Part shown: positions 12,401 through 27,400 of the stretch, piece by piece | How positions within the stretch are numbered: position 1 is the first letter of the stretch | Layout: every line of letters begins with the position of its first letter | Assembly (NCBI RefSeq): GCF_000224145.3 | Contig: NC_020168.2 | Coordinates: forward strand, 3,452,561 to 3,516,560 | Reading direction: 5' to 3' | Length of the DNA stretch: 64,000 nucleotides | From: Ciona intestinalis | Taxonomy: Eukaryota; Chordata; Ascidiacea; Phlebobranchia; Cionidae | Notes under the pieces: generated by a model | Databases searched by the model: none | What the model saw: only the letters and a program-made list of their open reading frames with translations | Told to the model about the DNA's origin: nothing | Program-made: the position numbers and the translations under genes

Positions 12401-15400
12401 GTGTGAATATAAATTACATAAAAATACAGGTATTAATATATATGACATAAATATGCAGGTATTAATATAAATTACATAAAGATACAGGTATTAATATATA
12501 TAACATACAGGTGTTAATGTAAATTACATAAAGACAAAAATGTAAATATAAATTACATAAATATACAGGTGTTGATATAAATTACTTGTATTCTGTTACT
12601 TTTGCTACCAGGCATAACGTAAATAATTTTTAGCGACTTATCTGGTATAAAAAAAAAAATTGAATAGTCTAACATATATTGAACAAATACAACAATACCT
12701 TCATTGGCTTCTTGTTCTTCAGATATTCGACGTATTTCCCATTTTATCAAAACTTCTGCAACGTCTACAGCCAACCTGATGTAAAAAAATACAAATTTTA
12801 ACATAAATTGCTTAGTGCTAAATTAGAGCAATTTTTTTGTAATTATTTTTTCTTTTTTTTGTAAATCAGCTCTTCTGGTATATATTCCTTCTGGTTTAGA
12901 TTTGATATATGCCAGAAAAGATAATGTAAAAACAAGTATAATATACCTGGAAGCAACATTATATATAAATAATATGTGTAGTAAGAGTAACTTTATTTGC
13001 TCTTTCATTACAGTAGTGAAGATTTAGAAATATTTTAAAAGAAAAGAGAAAAAAAACGACAAAACAACAGTTGTTAAAACACGCTCATAGTAAAAACATA
13101 TTTACGTTTACTCATCTGAAAAAAAGGCGTGGTTGCTACACCTAGAAAGACAAACAACGAGCCATTTATGTTTAAAAATTTTCAAGGTAAACTTCTAATT
13201 GAAACAAAAATGTGCGAAAAAATACCTTCTTTGTTCCATGTTTGTGTTTGGAGCAAAACCCAATCTTTGCATTGAAGCAATCATCTGCTGTACTAAACCA
13301 CTATTGACAGGGTAATAGACCTAAAATGAACAGATTTACATTTTAAATGGAACCAAATTAAAGTTAAATGGTAAATTTGTAAATTGTTAATTTTAGTCTA
13401 AGCTGTAAAAGCAATTACTTTACAGTGAAAGCATTTTATTTGTCAAAAATCTTCCATAAATGACACTGATTACTTTATAAAAACATAATAGAAAAAAATC
13501 AACGTTTATCAGATAAACAGACTAAGCAATAAAACGAACAAAAAAAATTTAAAAAAAATCAGAATATATTTTATACATTCAGGATAACAAGAATAATTTG
13601 TCTAATATAACTAACTTTATATAAAAAATGTATTAAAAAAAGTATATTAAAAAATTATATTTATAAAAAATGTTATATTAAAAAGTTATTTAAAAAAATG
13701 TTATATTAAAAAAATTAATATTAAAAAAATGTTACATTAAAAAATTAATAAAAAAATTGTATTGAATAAAATTATGTTAAAAAAATGTAACATTAAAAAT
13801 AATATTTAAAAAAAGTGGTATTTTAAAAAAGTGGTATTTAAAAAAAACTGCATTAAATTTTAAAAAATGTTCTCACCCTGTGATGCCTTACGATGAGGAG
13901 CAAAACGTGCATCAGTTGTGCGAGAGTGTGTCCCTCCTCCACGATGATCTTCCGCGTCCAGTGAGTCAACATTTGGTTGCCATCTTCCATCCGGGCTGGC
14001 ATGGCTGGAGTCAGAACGTCAAGTGCTTGACGGACAACTGTTCGAGCTTCAACTGCATGCGCCTGGGGGAGAATATAAATTGAAAGTTGGGTTTAGCAAG
14101 GCAAATTTTTAAGTTTTGGGTAAGAAAATTTGTCAGATTGAACAGAAAACAAAGAAAAAAATTTGGGAAAGAAAGTTTTATCGATTTTCCAGCAAATTTT
14201 GATACGTTTTTAAAAAAAGAACTGAAAAATGCGTTATATGATATAAATTATCTTTCTAGCCCGAAATTCAGTTACTCTAACGTGCTGTGCTGTAGTACCT
14301 CACCCACATAGAATAAAAAACCACTGACCTTGAGAAGAGAGTAAAAAGTCTGGAGGACGATCCTCTTCCTGATTCCAAAGCTCCCGATGATGTGCGAGAG
14401 CAGAAGATGGCCGTGATATTTGCTTGCAGGATCGACACAGTTTCGTGGGAGGAGACACGGCCACGCGAACGTCATGATCCGACGGAGTTTGTCCCCGTGG
14501 CTCTTGTTGGAAGGATCATGGATGTAGGGAGAGGCGCGATCCACGAGGAGGGAGAGGAATCGAAGAAGTTGGATCTGAACCGCATCCGGAGCAGCGTAAG
14601 GTTTGTCAGGATCAATTACTCTGCAATAGAAAAAAATTAATATAGAGTAGGGTGGGGGAAGATGGGACACATTTTAACTCTATTTTTTCATTTATTATGT
14701 AGGAAACAAAGAACATTTAAAGAATTATAAAACTATATCCTTACGACTGCCATAGACCGTTGTAATTTGCTTAAAACAAGATTAGGATATTTGGGTAATA
14801 TGTGCTAAAAGTATCCCGTCTTCCCCCACCCTACTATATGTTGCTTAGCGTCAGGTAGAAGCATTTTGTAAAAGGCGTGAATGAAAAGATGTAACTTGTT
14901 TTATTCACATGGCGGGCAATTGTTAAAATACGTGGAAAAAATACATAGCCTAATAAATAAGTCCGCTTATTCAGATTCATTTATGCTGCTATAAGTGTAA
15001 AAGTCCGGCAATTTAAAAAAAAAATTTGCAATTTACTACGGAAACACCGAATCTGCAGCAGTGTTTTTATTGCACAACACTGGAGTTATTAAACTGGGTA
15101 AAAATAGAAAAAATACCTGTTTATGAACACACTGATGCAATCATTTGGGTTGTCCACTTCAGGGTTGGGGGGCCCTCCAATTAACTGTTCGCTCTCGTTG
15201 TTATCAAACGCATGTCGGAACACAGGGATCACAATGTGTTGGATGGCAAGAGCTTTTAAATCAGAAGGAAACGATGGTTCATGGTACAGTTCAACAAATT
15301 TGAAGAATATCTGGATAAAGTAAATAAAAAAATGTAAAAATACATTCTTAATTTTTCTAGCTGTGCCAATGTATGTAGTTAACAATGTAATATTAAAGTT

Positions 15401-18400
15401 GTGTTTTTTTTTGTTTTTTTTTAATTTTTTTTATAACGGAAATTTAAGCTGCCGAAACAGTATTCTAGTGGGTTCCAGTTAAAACCTTGTATGACAGTTT
15501 GTCCTGGGAATGGATTCTGTATGTTTGTTTGTAAGTTTTCAGTACAAAACAGTAATTTCGTGATCGTCTGAATATAAAAAATCTTGATTTTACAACCAAC
15601 AATTACGCGGGTTTCACATTAGAGTTTATAACGTAACTCAGTTCACACAAATTTCGTTCGAATTTACTCTAAGAAAGTAACGAATCGCAGCGCCTACGAA
15701 CTACTTAATGGCCTATGTTTCCGCGTATGATTTGGTAATTAAAAGCGAAAAATCGTAAAACTATTTTTATTTTAATATTGCAAAATCTTCTGTAACAGTT
15801 ATAAATAAATGTTCTTTAAATTTTGTTAACTTGAATTAACCAGTAGCAGTAGTTAATTCTACATCTCGTAACAGTGCAATTCACGAAACTCGTAGTCTTG
15901 TGCGGTCTCTTTGATCGTGAACCACGTGTTCGTTTGATCGGAAACCACGTGTTTTGTGGAATTTTTATTAACGCGCCTTCAGACTAAAACCGAACGTGTT
16001 CGCGTGCGCTTTTTCTCCTTAATGACGTTATTAGCTTTCGGCCTCCGCCTATTCTTTATGGCGCACTCTCAGAAGCTTAGCTTTATACAATGTCCGATTC
16101 CATATTTAAAAATTAACGAAACTATTACAATTTATAAATTTTACATGCCTGGCTACAGGTAAAATACGATAAAACAAAATATGAATTAAATTCGACCGTA
16201 TTCATAACGAAAAATCTACTCGTCAATACAACGTTTTAACTTTGTACTTCTGGATCCTATAATGGTGTAGAAATCGAGTAAACCTTTGATGGCATGTGGC
16301 CAATAGCCGGTGCGTCGCCTTTATATGCACTCGGCCGGCGTTGATTGACAGGTTTTTAATTAATTTCCCGGCTCGCAGATAACGCTACGATAGAACGCTA
16401 CCAATAGAAACGACGCTGGATATGCACCGGTTATACAATTTCATTTGTTTCACCGCAGTAAATTAGTTGAATGACGTCATCGAATATTCGGATTCGATCG
16501 AATATTAGACCCTAGATATTCGGATTCGTCGAATCCGAATAGTTTTGATCTCAGCCCATCCCTAGTGCATATGACACAGCTGGAGAAAAAAATGTGATGA
16601 TTTTTACAGTTTTAAAAAGTAGCAGAGAAATATTTTAAAGTATTCCTCACCATTCGTTTCTGCAGCATGCTGTAGTTGTTAGGCACATGTTCTTCAAACC
16701 AGGATTTTAGGAATTGAAAGTCAGTGAGGGTCCGTGTGGAAAAAGCTCGTAGTAGTTGAAACTGAAGTCCGACATCTGACGGATTTTTCGAGGCATATCG
16801 TAACAGACATTTACACAACAGGCGTGCTTCATCAAAATGGCAGTTAAGGCTTGTTTCTGTTGGAAAACAAAACAAATCTTATCAAATGATAAGAAATAAA
16901 AGTTATGCTTGTTATAAAAGAAATAAAAAAAATTATCAATTTTTATTTAATTTTTTTAAATAATTTTTTTTTTACAATTTTAAACTTAAATAAAAAGAGT
17001 AAAAATACACACAAAAACATTTATTTAATATAAAAGGTAAAGTTCCAAGTTCTTAATTTTATCAATAAAATAACATTTAACAAAGTAATAAACTGTTTAG
17101 CCATCTGCGTTTTACGACAGGTATATAAATTTAAAGAGATTTCGGCACAAAGCTGCGTTTGACATTAAAAGTTGTAAAACAGCTTGAAAATGGTGTATTG
17201 TTGATGTAAGTCTGTTTCATATGATTAAATGTTTTCTTTTAGGATATTCATGGGGATAGAGAATTCTGTCTATCATTTAAGATTATGGAACTTAAAGTTA
17301 AAATACAAAAAAAAAATTAAAATTAAACAAAATTTCAAAACGAATTCAAAATTCTGCATGTTAAAAAAAATTTAAAAAAATTATATTTCATACACTTCAT
17401 ACCAGCTTGTAAGTTATTAAGAACTTTGTGTGGGTAATTTTTTCCATACAGCTAAAATTGAGACAACAATTTAATGACTAATGGGTTGGAACAATGACTA
17501 TTAAGTGCCTCACTGTATTTTCTCATTTGGTAGTAAACAAAGAACATTCAAAGGATTATAAAACCATATTCTCACGACTCCCATGGACGGTTGTTAACTA
17601 TTTAAAACTCCCTAAGACTTTTAGATATTAGGTGTTAAAGGTTTCCTATCTCCTCCCACACTACTGTATATATATGTCAAATTTTATCTTTAAATTGATG
17701 CACATTTTGCATATATATCAAAAATATATATTTTTTTTAATTACATATTTATATCAATTATTCAATTACAAAATAAATGCAGCTTAAACTATTTTAAACT
17801 TCACCTTTTTCATGTTTCTTGTGAAATTCCGGTCGAATCCAGATCTCATGCAGCTTGTTCACAACGGGCATGTTTAAACTCAGAAATTGTGGGTTATGCT
17901 TTGATAAAATCCATATAACCTAAACAAATCAAATGTACTTCAACTATTTTGTATTTAGGTATAATATTTTGAGTGTAACAGCCATGATTTTCAACTAATT
18001 TAACTTTCAAGATCTATATAATGTAAAAAAATTAACAAAATTGTAAAAAAAATATTTCATGTAATTATGACTAATATTTTGGGTCTAACAGCCATGCTTT
18101 TTAACTAACTTGACTTTTAATTTACAGTTTAAACAATTTTTATGACCCTCATATTACTAGTAACTCATATTTCTTTATAACTTGTTTAATATTGTTTGCA
18201 AGAAAATTAACTTTAATGTGCCTACATATATATAGAAAAATGTTGCCATGATTTTTAAAACCACAGCAGAACAATATTTTAAAGTTAATTTAACTTGTGT
18301 ATTCAATCATGATAATGAAAAACATATTAGTTTGAAACAATCAAAATACTAAAAAAATATATTTGTAATACTTTTGTTTTAATATTAAAAAATTGACAAA

Positions 18401-21400
18401 TGTTTTTATTAAAAAATTTGCAATCAAATACATACACGGTGGTACAAATACAAATTTTGACATTTTATTATTTAAAAAATCAATCATTTTTTGGACATTC
18501 CGACATAATGTTATTTAAAAATCCTTTTATGACATATTAATATTTAAAAAATCATTTATATGTAATATAGTTACAAACATTGGGCAAATTATTGCTTAAA
18601 AGGAGATTTAAAAAATCATGCTTCTTTAATTTTTTTATTAAAACCCCCCCTTATTTTTTTTCTGGCTGCGCCACTGTACATACATGGTCAAACAGAATAG
18701 TAATATTCAGTGACTTACCAGTATTCCAAAGTATTGCAAGTATATAGTGTTAAACAGAATACTAAAAATAACATATAGCAGGGTGGGGGAAGATGGGACA
18801 CCTTTTCATTCTATTTTCTATTCCAATTTGGTAGTAAACTGAGAACATTCAAAGAATTATAAAACTGAATTCTCACGACTCCAATAGACTATTGTTAATT
18901 GTTTAAAAAACGATCAGGATATTTGGATATTCTGTGCTAAATGTGTCCCATCTTCCCCCCTCCTACTATACATACACAGTGGCGCAGCCAGGGGGGTGTT
19001 TAGGGGTTCGCGACTCCCCCCCCCCTTTTAAACCAAAAAAAATAAAAATAAATTTAGAAAAAATAATTTTTTTTTCTTAAATTTTTTGAATAACCACCCC
19101 CCCTTATTTTTTTTTCTGGCTGCGCCACTGTACATACATGGTCAAATAGAATAGTAATATTCAGTCACTTACCAGTATTCCAAAATATTGCAAGTCTGCC
19201 ATCTGGCTGGTCATGGCACCTGTGTCAGGACTTGCAGCGAAACAAAGACTAAGTATTTTCTGTGCCTTTTTTTCAAGATGTTCTCGTAAAATTTCACCGT
19301 TTTTATCGCTTCTTTTGAGGAAGGAGATCTGAATAGAAAAAATAGCCTTTTATGAAGAAGAAAAAATGCAAGCTTGTGACTTAAAACAACTGAAAAGGTC
19401 ATTTTTAGGTATTGGCAAATCTGACGTAAATTTTATTTTGATGAACTTTGTACAATTTTTGTTGAGTTAAGTTTTTTTGTAAAATAATAAAAATGTGGGA
19501 AGTGAAAGCCAAGAAAAAGCACCAAAAAAGGCAATTGATTTTTTTCTTTATTGCTTTTTCCAAAAAAAGTATATCTGAAAATAAAAAATGGCGTTTATGA
19601 AAAAGAAATTAAATGGGAGATTGAAACTTGAGACAACTGGAAAGAGCAATTTAAAGTATTGGCAAGTGCGGCAGTAATTTCATTTTAAAACTACATAAAA
19701 ATGCATAAAACAGATTGCATTAAACTACATAGAAAAATATTTTACCAATAATCTATTCCAGTGTCGATCAGCTGCTCCGAGCAGGAAAATATTGAGAGCT
19801 GCGTCTGCGTGCCGGGTCAGGAAGCATAAAAGTGGGGTACGTAGGGGACTTCCCACTTCTAACATTAACCCCGCTTCGGTTTTTACGACCAACACAATCA
19901 GAGGTTCCAACAATGCCTGGTTATAATATGAATTATTGTCAAAACATTTTTTTTAATTATTTGCCAAAACGCTATTTTTTTAAATTGTTGCCAAAACATT
20001 ACTTTTTTTTTTCATCTTTCTTAATTATTGTCATCGTTTTTTTAAAAACAAACTTTTTTTAAAAATTGGCAAAACACCTTTTTTTTAACTATTGTCAAAA
20101 CATTTTTTTTTTAAATAATTGTCAATACAATACTTTTTTTCAAACAATGTTTTTTTTTAACTTTTTTATTTGAATACATACAGCCAGGGGGAGGGTTTAG
20201 GGGGTCGCGGCAACCCCTCCTTAAAAAACAATTGAAAAAATCCTTTTTAAAAAATTTAAAAAAAAACTTTGAAAATTTTTTGATTAAAACCCCTTCTTAT
20301 ATTTTTCTGGCTTCTTCACTGTTTGTAAGGTATTACAAACTGCAACTCATATGGTATCTTTTAAATTTGGGCAATATAAGAAAAATACTCTGCCCAACAA
20401 AAAGTACTTTTTCCATGTGTGGGAAAACCTAATATTTAAAATGTATTACAAATTGAAACACATTTGGTATCCTTTAAAATTAGGCATCAAACAAAAAAAA
20501 AAACTTTTTAAGTTACTATCGCAAAATTTACATAATTTCTATATTTTTTTTATTTGACATGTAATTTACCTGTGGGGCCAATGGAATAAGATGGAATATT
20601 TCCAAGATGGCAGCACAGAGCTCTAACTCCTTGGTCACATCCGTTTTAGGGTCCTGACCATTAGTTGTAGCTGGAGTTGTAGTTTGTGTAGAAGCTTGTT
20701 TAAGTAACGCAGTGTCCAACCACTTAGTAAGGTGCGCGAATAATTGCTCACACAACTTTTCGTTGAATGTGTTCGGAAAGAGCCTTGACAGTGCCGCCAA
20801 GTGGTGGACTACAGTAAGGGTAAGATTTCTGGAACAAACAAAATAAGTTTAAATTTTGATTAAAAAATAAAATTAAGAAAATAAATATTTAAAATGTCAA
20901 CAGAAATTTGTTTTATTCACTGAATAACCTCAGCTACCAATGTTAGATATAGTTAAATACCTGGATATCCTTTAACATAAAAAAAAACAACTAAATAGTA
21001 AAGGGGGGAAGATGGGGTACCTCGAGCACATAATATCTATATTTCAAGATCGTGTTTTAAACAATTAACAACGGTCTATGGGAGTCTTGAGGAAACGGTT
21101 TTATAACTCTGTGAATGTTCTTTGTTTACTACCAAATAGGACGAGAAAGTACAAAAAAAAGAGTTCTATCTTGCCCCACCATTTTTAAAACTATAAAAAA
21201 ACACACAAACAACAACCACTACAAACACATAAAATAAAACCTACAAACACACAAGTCACCTGTAATCTCCCATCTTCAACAAAGTAGGACGCATTGCATT
21301 GTGTATAACATCAGTCTCGATCAGTTTTCCATCCGATTCTGTCCCTTTGAGAAACTGGCGTATACATTCTTCCGCAGTCGTCATCAATTCTTTACTTTCA

Positions 21401-24400
21401 GATCCAAGTTGTTTAAACAAAACGTTGATAATTTTCTCTTTCACCTTCAAAAATCAGTTTTTTAATAAAAAAGTAGTCAGGCTTTTTGGGTTGTAAAAAT
21501 TGCACGCATTTTATCATGTGTTGACAGCAGCAAAATTTCATTTCAGGAAATTACAGTTTCATTTTACTGAAAGAATTGCTTTGTCTGTTTTTTTTAAGAA
21601 AATAACAACCGATGTTGTTAAAATTTACAATGACGTAAATGAAATAATTGAAACACAGTGAAGATCTTGAAATTAGGCACCTGTGGTATGTAGTAAAGAA
21701 CAGACAAAGCTTTCATAGCACTCATTCTCAACGGGATAAGGCTTGCCACATTTTTATAGCAAGCCAGCTTCTTTAGTGCCGCGTCATCTGCCTCGCAAAT
21801 ATGAAACAGCTCGGTAAAGAAAACCTGAAAAAAAATTTTTTTAAATAATATACTAGTGGCTCATCTGGTATAAAAGTGAAGTGTATTTCCAACGTTTTAT
21901 CTGCCATACTTTAGGCATGCCATACTAAAAGATCCAAAGCTATTTATGGCGAAAAACAAAAAGTGCTCACGGCATTCCCGGCTGCAGGACCTCACTTACA
22001 CAAAAATCTTTAGGCATGCCATACTGTAAGATCACGATTTATTCATTGGGGAAACAAAAAAATGATCACTTTATAAGATCTCAAGTTATTTATAGTGAAA
22101 ACAAAAAAATGCTCACTTTGTAAGATCTCAAGGTATTTATTACAGCAAACAACAAAAATGCTCACTTTGTGCTCCTTGACTGATAAGTCTAATGTGAACA
22201 AACGTGGTCGAAGAGAATTGCAGAAAGTATTTCCGTCCATCAAACCAATCTGTGTGTTGACTGGCTGGTGTCGTAGCAAATGTTTGCGCGGTGGTATCAT
22301 GTCGGAAAGTACGTCGCGGTGAGGTGACATGATGTCCGTTACACTTGAATGGCCGGAGGTTTCAGCTAATATTTGGAGAGAACTGACAGCCTGTCGAAAT
22401 GGAGGTGCTTTAGTAAATTCGGTAAAATACATCTTGTTAAAATGGACTTATTTCAATGCAAGATGCATTTTACTCAAGCCTTAAAATTAGTTGCTAAAAC
22501 AAAAAGATGGTATGTGAGGTCTGGTGTGTATACTAACCTATAGCAATTGAACGATTTTTGCTTTGACGCATATTTAAAACAGGTATTTTAACAATTAGTT
22601 CAAATTAATGTAACCTGTTCAACTGCTACCCTGGTTTTATTTTAAATCTGATCTTTGCAAAAAAATAGATCATTTTATAATCGCAAAGAGTGTCTTTATA
22701 TGGAAAATAACTAGTCGTTGTAACTACACTTTAATTCTAATGAAACGGTAAACTTTTTTATTATGATACAAAAAAGAAGAAAATAATTTCTTTTTTGAAA
22801 ATAATTTTTATTTTTGTTTTATTCCGGGGTACGCCCTCAACGGTAATGTTAAGCACTCACTTGTTCTCTGACGAGTTTGTTCGGAGAGGTTACTTCTCTC
22901 ACCAACTCATGCATGACTCGATTGAATGAAGTTTGTTGGAGTCGTAACGCATCTTGGTCTTCCGCCAACTCCCCAGTTAGTGGGGTGGCACATTTAATTA
23001 ACAACTCCTGTTGACATAAATAGGGTAATTTAAGGATTAGTTCAGGTGACTACTGACTAGTATGTAATAGGATACTGGAACCAGCATTAAGCTAAATTTA
23101 TTTTTAATAGTTAAAAAAGTATGTTCCGAAAATCCGAATTTTTGTATTACCTATACCAAAAATTTTAGTTTTACTTCTTGCCTTTTTATTTCAATTTACA
23201 TTATTTTAAAACTATTTTTGTTTGATTTTTTGGAAAACTTTTTTGTGGTTATATTTTTTTACAAAACTGTATATTCCGTAAAGTAGCTAAACCATATTTT
23301 TCAGCCAAAAATAGCTAAACCACTTTCACACATACCGTAATTGTTAAATTTGTAAAAAAAATCACAAAACACAATGGTGCAGGAATCTGGCAAAAACACA
23401 CACCCCCACCTTAAGAATATCTTTAGCTAAATCAACAGCTCCACTTGAGACTTCATTCGTAAGATCCATCATCACAAAGAGAAGGGCTCGTAAAAAGACA
23501 TATTGTTGTTCCAATATCCATTTTATTGGCATCTAAAACAACAGTAAAGTTTTGACTAGAACTTAACTAATGTTGCCGCATTACTTGAAAAGTTATTTTA
23601 ATGTTGTCGCATTACTTGAAAAGTTATTTTAATGTTGCCGCATTACTTGAAAAGTTATTTTAATGTTGCTGCATTACTTAAAAAGTCATATATTTTAACA
23701 GAAAATATTAAGAAAATATTATTAGGTTCTTTTATAACAGAAGATTTTAAGTCCATTAAATAGAAAAATAGTTTGGAAACACTGACCTGCTGCATAAGAT
23801 ATTGTATGGCGCAACAACCGCCATATTTAGCATACCATGCTCGATCGTAACAGCAAGCACACATACGTTCCACCACATAGGAAAAGATGGGAAGATTGGC
23901 CGACCTCTCACAAGACCCAAGAACAGTTTCTGAATAATTTTTCATTCAATTTTTTTTAAAACTTTGTTTCAAAAAAATTAATTTTTTAAACTTTTTCAAC
24001 AAAGTACTTCACCTATGCATGGTAAATGGAGTAAACAAAAAATGACTTAAAATTTTTTCGTAAAAATTTTTGCTGTAAAAATTTAGTAAACCTTTTTGAT
24101 GCAATAAGTACACATAAGTGAAATGAATATGTCTATTAAATGTTAATCGATAAACATAGATTTTAAAGCAGGAATGAGTAATGTCTTTCAAGGGGGAAAC
24201 TATGACCCCAACTCTTAAGGCATTATCACCTTAATAACTTACTCTTATAGAAGAAAATCAGCATAACCATTGTTTTAAGCTTAATTTCTTTGAAATTTAC
24301 CAAAATCTTCTGAAGTGACCACCCATAGTTGTCAAACACAGGGAACCTATTGACTGATGTAGGGAATCCAATATACTTTGGCCCTACTGGCCAGTACAGC

Positions 24401-27400
24401 CTAGTAAAAGTTGGTTTTGTCATAAAACGTGGGTGCTAAATCTTATGTAATTTCAAAATCTAGAATATCATGTCCCCCAGGACCCAAAACATTACACCTA
24501 TGTTTAATATCAAAACTTACTTCCAACTTTGACCATAAGAAGAATAGCAATGTTCCCGATCTTACATAATTCCTTCTCCTCATAAGCCATGCACTCAGCA
24601 ATTGCATCGACCAACACAAGGGGATCCATACCTGCTTGCATGCCTCCTCTTTCGCCATTGTATCCTGTAATACAATATTCTTACAGTAACAATTTAAATC
24701 ACTTTTAATTTTCTGGCACTTTTAACACAAATATACCCAAGATACCCAATTCTCACAGATTCCTTAATTTTTACACATCATGTCCACTTAGAAGTTACAA
24801 TGAATATAACTTTACATGAAGGATATTTATCCGGGCAGTTTAGAAATTGTAACACAGGTTTCCAATTTTTACACTTCATGCCCGCTTATAAGTTACTATG
24901 TATATAACTTTCCACGAATAACAATTATCCCGGCAGTTTAGAAATTATAACACAGGTTTCCAATTTTTACACTTCATGCCCGATTATAAGTTACAATCTA
25001 TATAACTTTGCTTGGATGATAGTTATAATGGCAGTTTAGAAATTATAACACAGATAATCCATTTTTACACTTCATGCCCACTTATAAGTTACAATGTATA
25101 TAACTTTACACGAATAACAACTTCATGCCTTGCTTAGAATTGTATATAACTTTAAACTTTACATGTATGACAATTATCCGGTATATTAGAAATTATAACA
25201 CAGATAAGCTATTTTTACACTTCATGCCCGCTTTCAAGTTACATTGTATATGACTTTGCATGAATGATAAAGTGTCCATTGCATTACTGACTTAATGGTT
25301 AGAAAGCATGAGCATTAAGTGTTTTGCCGAAGGACACACAAGCCCACATGTGGCACCAGAAAAAAAACAATGTTTTATGCCCAAGTCATACTGTAGGGCA
25401 CAATTTTATTTAATACAGCACATAAATATAAAATAATCTAAATTTACATGCAAATTTACTAGTAGTCAAGCTAAATAAATGGTAATACCGTTTTATCTTA
25501 TCTATAATATTTCTATTTTGTTGTAAAACAGTGAACCTAAGCTATTAAATGTAAAAAAATACCCTAAATTTTAGTAAATATACAATTTTAAAAAATCAAA
25601 TTTTATATAATGTAAAAAACAACCCACAATTTTTCAGTGAACTCTTAATAATACTTAAACTGGTAAAAATTAGGAAAATTTTGCACTTACCGAATAAACG
25701 TCTTTTATTCTGTCGAGTGGTGATAGGGAAAGGTCCAGCTTGTTGTGCGATCGCCACCAATGTATAATGCCTTACTATGTGAGCAACAAATGGCAGAGCT
25801 AACTTCCGTAGATCCTTAATCACCGCACACACTAAAATAAAAAAAAAACAGTTTTCAAAAAAAAAGTTTAAATTCAAAAAAAATTCAAGCGCCGAATAAA
25901 AACGACACCGACAAAACGCTAGTCGAATTTTAGCAGCGCAAAGGGAGCAGTTTCACAAAATAGATCTTCCAATTCAAAGAAATCTTGTGGTCTAGTGTCA
26001 ATAACACACCCACATTAAATCAATGATTACTCCGGGTTACTATGGGCTATTTCATGGTTCACTGCGTTCTTAAAATTCAAACTAAAAGCAAACTGATTTT
26101 ACTAAAAAAATGTATTTTTTTTAGAAAATGTCCTTTTATATTGTAATTAGGGAGATTCATAGTTCTCAAGAAATTCAAATTCAAAAAAAGTACACAGATA
26201 TGCACTGTGACGACACATTCCGTTGATGGGGTGACAATGTTTCACACAGGGTTACGTGAGGTGTACGGCACTACAACAAAACAACAGCCTTGGTAATCAT
26301 TAACTTCCAAGAGTGGAAAATTTGAACTCACTGAATGCGCCGGTGAGGGCTTGCTTGAACGCGTTTCTTGTAACCGAGTCTTGACATTTGTACAAAGCCG
26401 AAGCGGGCATTCGTGTGAACTCATCTTTGGTGAAACTTGAGTGGCGAATGAGGTGGGAGAAGTTGTCACTGCTGTCGCCGTTATTCATCATTCCGATCTT
26501 AGTTAAAATAATAATGATAATACTCTTCTGCTACCAGGCATAGTAAAAATAATATTTTAGTGCCTCATCTGGCATAAAACATAGTGTATTTTCAATGTAT
26601 TGTCTGCCATACGGCGAGACTTTATCGGAAAATGTGCTTGATTTAATCCCAGATGAGCCCCTAAAATATTATTATTAATGATAATAATATAATAATAACT
26701 ATTTGTTTCTGCGATTACGGTAGCGAAGATTTAGAAAAATTTTAAACAAAAAGACAGGATATAGCGACAAAACAACGGTTTTTTAAAACAAGCTTATAGT
26801 TAAAAACAAATTTACAAGTATTTGAAAAAAAATAAGTGTGGTCGCTACACTTAGCACACAAACGAGCCATCCATGTTAAATTATTATCAAGTTAGTCTTC
26901 TTCGAAAGAAAAGTGTGCATAAAATTGTGTTTTTTTATAATAATGTTAATTTACACACTCTATGTAAACTCTTAGCAACTTTGTGAAAAAGCCGAGATTT
27001 TATGCAACATGGCATTTTAAGTCTCAAAGACAGTAATAACAAATCAACTGCCTTATGGGTATAAAAAGGTGGGGCACAAATTTTTAGCATTGTAAAAAGG
27101 AAAAGTATTATAGCAGAAAGACAACACATGTTTTTATTGTGTAAAAACTCATAAAGTTTATAAAAGAGGGTACTGTTTAGCTAATAATATCATTAATTTA
27201 GCCAAGTATTTTTGTTATTTTTGACTCACCAAGAAACACTTGATAACTTCAAACGACTGCCTTCTGTAGTAATGTTCAGTGTTTGGACTTTTAAGACATT
27301 TTAATGCACTTCCTATTATATCCTTCACCTGAAATTAAAATTTAAATAATTTTAAACTTTTCTTTAAGTTTATAAAGTACATTGTAAGCTAGAATACATC

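Noticed and set aside
14392..14640. 82-residue plus-strand open frame
   Set aside because: It is the antisense shadow of the highly conserved TRRAP exon 38; no family resemblance and no splice partners on the plus strand.
23569..23692. CRISPR-like regular repeat
   Set aside because: Units are directly adjacent at 31-base spacing with no unique spacers, in a eukaryotic intron: a minisatellite.
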